This document shows, one piece after another, positions 59,085 through 64,000 of a DNA stretch of 64,000 nucleotides (its first letter is position 1; the number at the start of each line of letters is the position of its first letter). Origin of the DNA: Aquatica leii (taxonomy: Eukaryota; Arthropoda; Insecta; Coleoptera; Lampyridae); contig CM069436.1 of assembly GCA_035610365.1 (NCBI GenBank), forward strand, positions 38,695,117 through 38,759,116. Direction: 5' to 3'. The notes beneath the pieces were generated by a model that saw only the letters and a program-made list of their open reading frames with translations, was not told the origin of the DNA and made no database searches. Made by a program: the position numbers and the translations under genes.

Positions 59085-62000
59085 TGTCATCGGCTATGAG
59101 AAAAAATGTTATCTGAAAAATGAACAAAAAAGAAAAGAAGTGTTTGTTACCATTATATAGAAGAAGTAATAAACATTCCTTCTTACATTTTTCAGATAAA
59201 CAGCTTTGGTTTCTGATAGCGGAATTATAAGTAGTATGGGCAATGAATGTGTTAATGATTTTTTTAACGAAAAGAGTAGATGAATATTACTTTTGAAAAA
59301 ATATTATTTTACTCCCTGGGCTTAGTGTTCTTCAAGTATTCAAAAAGGTTTTTAAAACAGAACTTTTATTATCAAAATATTAAAAAATGCTCATTATAAG
59401 AACTTAATTATTTTGAAACCGTTCTTGTTTTAATTTAGATTTAGTTTTGTACTTTTTAATTAAAATTTTTTAAACTAGTATTTAAAAAAAGTGTTTTCGC
59501 TTTTGATTTTTAAAAATAAAGTAACTAAAGGGTTTTATTTTTTTATGAATATTTAGAATTTACAGAAATATTTTTTTTGTTTTGGAACTATTTGCTGATA
59601 TGTATTGATATTCATCTGTTTTTATAGTAGTATCTGCATGGTTATGTGAACAATGCAAATCCGGTCGAAAGTACTTATTTAAAAAAAGTTTTTTGTTGCC
59701 TTTCTATATTTATCTTAATTTTCTTGTTTAATGTTTTTAGTATGTTCTTTACTACAAGAGATTATGTATTTTAACGCAACTTTTTATCTATTTTTTTCTC
59801 TTTGCACACTTAAAGGTAATTTTTGCATAATTTTAAAGTATCAACAAATTTTCTCCTATAGTCTATCATCACTAAAAATTATGCCAAAAAAAAACAATAA
59901 AATTTGTGCGAAGAAAATAAACAAATTCGATAATGTTTTTCGAATCATTTATACACAAAATAAATTTGGTCACAATTTATCCAATTGGCATGGCGGGAAC
60001 TCAGCTTTATAAAAACAAAAACGCAATTATAGTCTAAAATACTTACGAACAACTGCAACATATTTTTATAAAGTTGTACTATAACTGTCAGGATCATATT
60101 AAATGCATTCAATTACATAATCAAATTTATAACTTCCAAAAATTCGTTGGCAGTTAAAATAGACTCTCTATAATAATCCTAGAAAAATTTTATAGTACGA
60201 ACGGTTTCGTATTCTTTCTGAATCGATTTTATAATAGATTTTAGAGTTTTTAGTAGTTTTTTTTCTTATTAATTACAATACTTCATCAAACGAGAGTAAA
60301 ACGTAGCTTTTGATAAAAATATTTGGAGCATGGAATTGAATCTACCATAAAAACCGAGAAGTCGTCATTTGATTTATACAGAATGAAACATAAACTAATT
60401 GAAAATGCTACATTTTGTTTACTTAAATCTAAAAACTAAACTACAAAATTTAGTTCTGAAAGTTTTAAATTGTATTGTGTATCAGTGTAAAACGTGTTTG
60501 ATTATTTCTAATTAAGGTTTTTGAAATAAAATATTACATATTGAGATTGGAATTGTAGAATATTTCCGTGGAGGTTTTTTAATGATGTTGTTGAATGTCT
60601 TTGCTATTGCCTTTACTTTTAAAATTACGCATTGAAGATGTTTTCGACGGACCATTTTACTTTGTATGTTTAATGCTCAATGGCCACAAGAATCAATATC
60701 GAAGGGCCATTTGCCATAATAGATGTAAAATGTACAACGATAGACTGTATCGTTGATTCCCATTGGCATAAAGTAACACTAATCGTAAATACTAACACCT
60801 ACAATAAAGAGGTTCGCAACGGGTCTGTTCCATAACAATAGCATCAAGAGTGAGCCGCATCAGCAGTAAAGGAGAATGCGAGGTGAGGGTAGGTTCAATA
60901 AAGGTCCGGCCATTTGCTTGGTAATTGCATCATTTGGATGCTGATGCCCTGCAATACATATATTGGAACACGCCCAAAGTGCACACACGACACTATGAGT
61001 GGGCTTATATTTGTTTAGGATTACCGTACCGCGTATTTTTCCTTCCTATGTAGTTTACTTGAGGTTGAATATATCGTTCCTTCATTTGTTTTCGCATGAA
61101 ATTTTTGCTTATACAAATTTTTGGGATACTCAATTTTTACAAATACTATATACCTAATATACCTTATTGAACTTCACCTTACGTATTTTGATTTCAATTT
61201 TGAAAGTGCGGATTTTATCATTTCGTTTCTTTTTTAGAGAAATTCGCTTACGAATATTTTAAAGTCACCGCTCTCCGCGCTAATTCTATTTTAGTTTTTT
61301 GTAGTAATCGAAATGAAACATTAATGTTGATGTTTAGATGTGCCAGCGTACATAAGTATCGGCAATATGAAATTAAAATTTTTTTGCACGCATCAAACGG
61401 GTGTCAAACACACGATGATTTAACTGTAATAAATATGGCAACATATTTGTCCCCATAAAACAAATGGTAAACCATGCGCTCATCGTCAATCTAGAGTGCT
61501 TTGATCCAGGGCCTACTGAGTGTCTGATTGATTCATAGCTAACATGTGGAAGGCCCAGAATAGCGCGACCCGGTCGGCGACAGTTGGCTCGTTGCGACAA
61601 GCCGATTCTTAATATCGGCCTATTAATCTCACCTAATCACTTAACGTTTGATGCGAAAGACAAACTCACTGTATATATTATATAGGGTATATTTATATCC
61701 CGCGAAAAATTGCTTGTCAATTAAGCTTGAAATCTTTTTTGTTTGAAGTTGTATTTGTGGAATGTGAAAATTAGCTTCACGAGAAATTACCTGTCTTTGT
61801 TTGAAATCCTGTTTGCAAAATTTTATTCCTATTTAGTTGTTTATAATGTAGCTGGATTTGTAATTAATTACGGGCTATAAATAAATGTGTGCAAAGTAGG
61901 TAATAAATAATTGTACTCGACAGATGACGTAGACATGCCTGGACTGGACAGACTATTTTAATAAAATGATGGACAGCTGTGCCATGATTACCCCGAGCGT

Positions 62001-62730
62001 TAGTTTTTGTAAACTCCACTATTGCGTTTGCTCATTTTCAATGTCCTCTTATATATCATCGACTACCGAGTCCATTTTCCCATTTATAAAAAGCTTCAAA
62101 TGTCAAATTAATAAAAAAAAAACTTATAAATGTAAACTAAATCTAATTTAAAACGATTGTATAAAAAAATTTACGACATACATAAAGTTTTTATTGCCAA
62201 AACGATTATAGATGCGTGTAATGTTTCAAATCAGTTTCTAAATCATCCTTTATCTAATGCTTTTACTTGAAAATTTAAACATTGACACGTTTTTATCTTT
62301 TTGCCGTTTGTGAACTTACGGCTCTATGTTAGATTTATGTGTTACTTTAAAGCTTTGTTATTGCATAATTCACTACTGCATCATATACGCCTCAATTTAC
62401 AACAATTTAAATAAGTAGCTTCCAACTTTATCATTCGAATTGTCGAACTATTCGATTTTATATAAATATTTTTCGTTCTGGAATAATTGCGGTTTTTTTC
62501 CTTAAACTGTCTGTATATGTATTTGATTTCTTGGGAATTTATTCAACTTGTGCCGATCTTGACTAGAATATATGTATACAATACTAAATCGAATTATACA
62601 TACGTTTGATTTGAAGATTGGGAAAAGTTTTTATGTTTGGTTTCGATTAAATGAATGGGTAATCAAAACGAATATTTTGGACAAATTAAAAAATATCGAG
62701 AACATCGATTAAGCCAAAAAAAAGTTATGA
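59085..62730. other. Non-coding stretch with GC-richer islands
   Basis: No gene or transposon recognised. Islands of balanced composition at about 60760-61020, 61440-61640 and 61920-62080 stand out. One minus-strand reading at 61950-62080 (DSVVDDI then EDIENEQTQ) could be exon-like but is short and unsupported by splice sites. Confidence 0.35.
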
Positions 62731-62739
62731 AGTAATTAA

Positions 62740-62860
62740 CGAAATTAGCTCAATGTACAAATGAAACAAAAAGAAAAAAGGTTTTAACCATAGAAATCAA
62801 AGAAACCGGTGCAAGCAGAAGAACAATAAAATTGATTTGAGGGAAGAATAAATAAATTAA
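62740..62860 (+). pseudogene. Possible transposase HTH scrap
   Basis: VLTIEIKETGASRRTIKLI near 62800 resembles the first helix-turn-helix of IS630/Tc1-like transposases of insects (pattern A..TGVS..T...I). Only about 20 codons are legible, so this is weak. Confidence 0.25.
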
Positions 62861-63373
62861 ATGGCGTCATTTGGAGAAATGATGGAAGTAGATAAAGAAA
62901 TAAAAAGAAAGGACAAGGTATCCGACATTGAACCAACGCCTAAATTGAATCGTTGCACTGCATCTGTCATCTGCCATTTAGACATAATATTAAAACTCCT
63001 TCACTCGTAATGATAGAAAACTCATTCGTGCTATTCCTGCACGAACAGGGTTTTTGGTGTTTTTGTATATAAATTTATTGTTCTTAACTGTCATAAATAT
63101 TAATATTTTGTTTTCGTAAATCGTTTTTGACAGTTTTTGCGCACTTGTTAACATAAAAGTCAAACTAATTTTTCAGAGACTTTGAGACTTTGGAGACTTT
63201 ATAATCTCCGTTCTAGCAATAAAATATTGTATTCAACTGGTTTCTGTCTAAATTAGACGGTTTCTTCCTTGCGGACTTTTAAAACCCTGGTTTTACTCGA
63301 GCGACCAATTTACACAGAAACTCGTTAAATACATTACTATTTTGGGAACGAAATATTGTCGTGTTATTATATA

Positions 63374-64000
63374 CCATGTGACATAAAAATGCGACACCAA
63401 AAAGGCGTTGGAATTTTTGGATCAAAATTGACAAAAATGTATAACTAGTCAAAGCTAGTAATTGATTAAAATTTCAAAGAACATAAACAAAAGATAAACG
63501 CATTTTTTATTAATAATGTGTTGGACCACCTCTATTAGTTTCACATTCCCGCACCTTTCTTGGCATGGATTTCACTAGGTGCTCGATTTCTTTCTGAAGT
63601 ATTGCATCCCAGGCAATCTGGTGCTTGAGTCTTCTACCCATCATGTCCCACACATGTTCGATAGGAGAAAGGTCGTTAGCCAGTTTGAAACGTTCCATAG
63701 AATACCTTGCAATCTGGGGACGGACATTATCCTATTGGAAAATTGGGTCTTTCTGCTTCTGGAGGAATAAAAAGATATGGGGTCTACCACTTCATCAACA
63801 TATTGGTGGGCATTCATATTGCTTTGGATGAATACCAACTGCGACCTACTTCCATAAATAATAGCACCCCATACCATAACACCCACAGTGTGGTGAACAT
63901 GCAGAACAACAGAAAACTGTATATTGCGACGTACTTTACGTCTACGTCTGACCATCATGCGACCATTGTGCATTCCCAAACAGAATCGCGATTTGTCACT
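63374..64000 (-). pseudogene. Tc1-like transposase, truncated by the window end
   Basis: The minus strand enters from beyond 64000 with HNGRMMVRRRRKVRRN, then VHHTVGVMVWGAIIYGSRSQ, LVFIQSNMNAHQYVDEVVDP. After frameshifts the second-Asp block is readable only in pieces (DNVRPQIARYSMERF near 63720). The final block SPIEHVWDMMGRRL (catalytic Glu, near 63655) and the C-terminus follow. The sequence between the second Asp and Glu blocks has a short deletion. A possible terminus, catgtgacataaaaatgcga, lies at about 63376. Same lineage as the fragment at 26526-26897. Confidence 0.82.

Noticed and set aside
59731-60012. 93-codon plus-strand frame
   Set aside because: No family resemblance; composition explains its length.
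1-64000. CRISPR arrays, bacterial operons, rRNA and known microRNAs
   Set aside because: No regularly spaced repeats, no bacterial gene organisation, and the mature sequences of conserved insect microRNAs I could recall were not found.

Overview
The window looks like a gene-poor, strongly AT-rich stretch of an arthropod nuclear genome, most likely an insect. I recognise no host protein-coding exon, rRNA, tRNA, known microRNA or CRISPR array. What can be recognised is a graveyard of transposable elements, almost all broken by stops, frameshifts and lost catalytic residues. The families seen (mariner, several Tc1-like lineages, three piggyBac lineages, two hAT lineages, a pogo/Tigger-type element, a Crypton-like tyrosine recombinase and small hammerhead-ribozyme retroelements) fit an insect, but the species cannot be read from the sequence.

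Layout. 0-3.7 kb: an old TE-associated protein remnant, a Tc1-like fossil and an almost full-length mariner (2350-3622) with TIRs and TA target site. 4.7-5.6 kb: a T-skewed low-complexity tract. 6-11 kb: no recognisable gene. 11.1-11.9 kb: an 819-bp fold-back Tc1-type MITE. 13.2-15.0 kb: a pogo/Tigger-type non-autonomous element carrying other repeats. 15-20 kb: non-coding, with a few islands of more balanced composition. 20.3-22.1 kb: a hAT transposase fossil. 23.1-24.7 kb: piggyBac fossil 1. 25.4-26.0 kb: a 581-bp element containing a complete type I hammerhead ribozyme, flanked by a 14-bp target-site duplication. 26.5 and 31.1 kb: Tc1/IS630-like fragments. 33.2-36.2 kb: piggyBac fossil 2 abutting a Crypton-like recombinase on the opposite strand, itself split by a hAT-like MITE. 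41.2-41.6 kb: a degenerate ~95-bp tandem repeat. 42.5-42.8 kb: a second, decayed copy of the hammerhead element. 44.9-46.1 kb: a mariner-like element with long TIRs. 48.8-49.4 kb: another TE-associated protein. 50.3-51.2 kb: pogo/Tigger transposase. 52.9-53.2 kb: a second hAT lineage. 56-58 kb: piggyBac fossil 3. 58.0-59.1 kb: Tc1-like fossil. 63.4-64 kb: a Tc1-like element running off the window.

The most interesting object is the 342-bp-period hammerhead element at 25435-26015 and its relative at 42488-42808. Both keep stem I and stem III pairing through different base pairs, which is what one expects of descendants of functional ribozyme-bearing source elements. Period, single type I hammerhead, missing coding capacity, inverted 5' segment and TSD resemble animal retrozymes or Penelope-like-element ends. 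The second most interesting is the three-layer nest at 33.2-36.2 kb, in which the MITE splits a Crypton-type recombinase almost exactly between recognisable halves.
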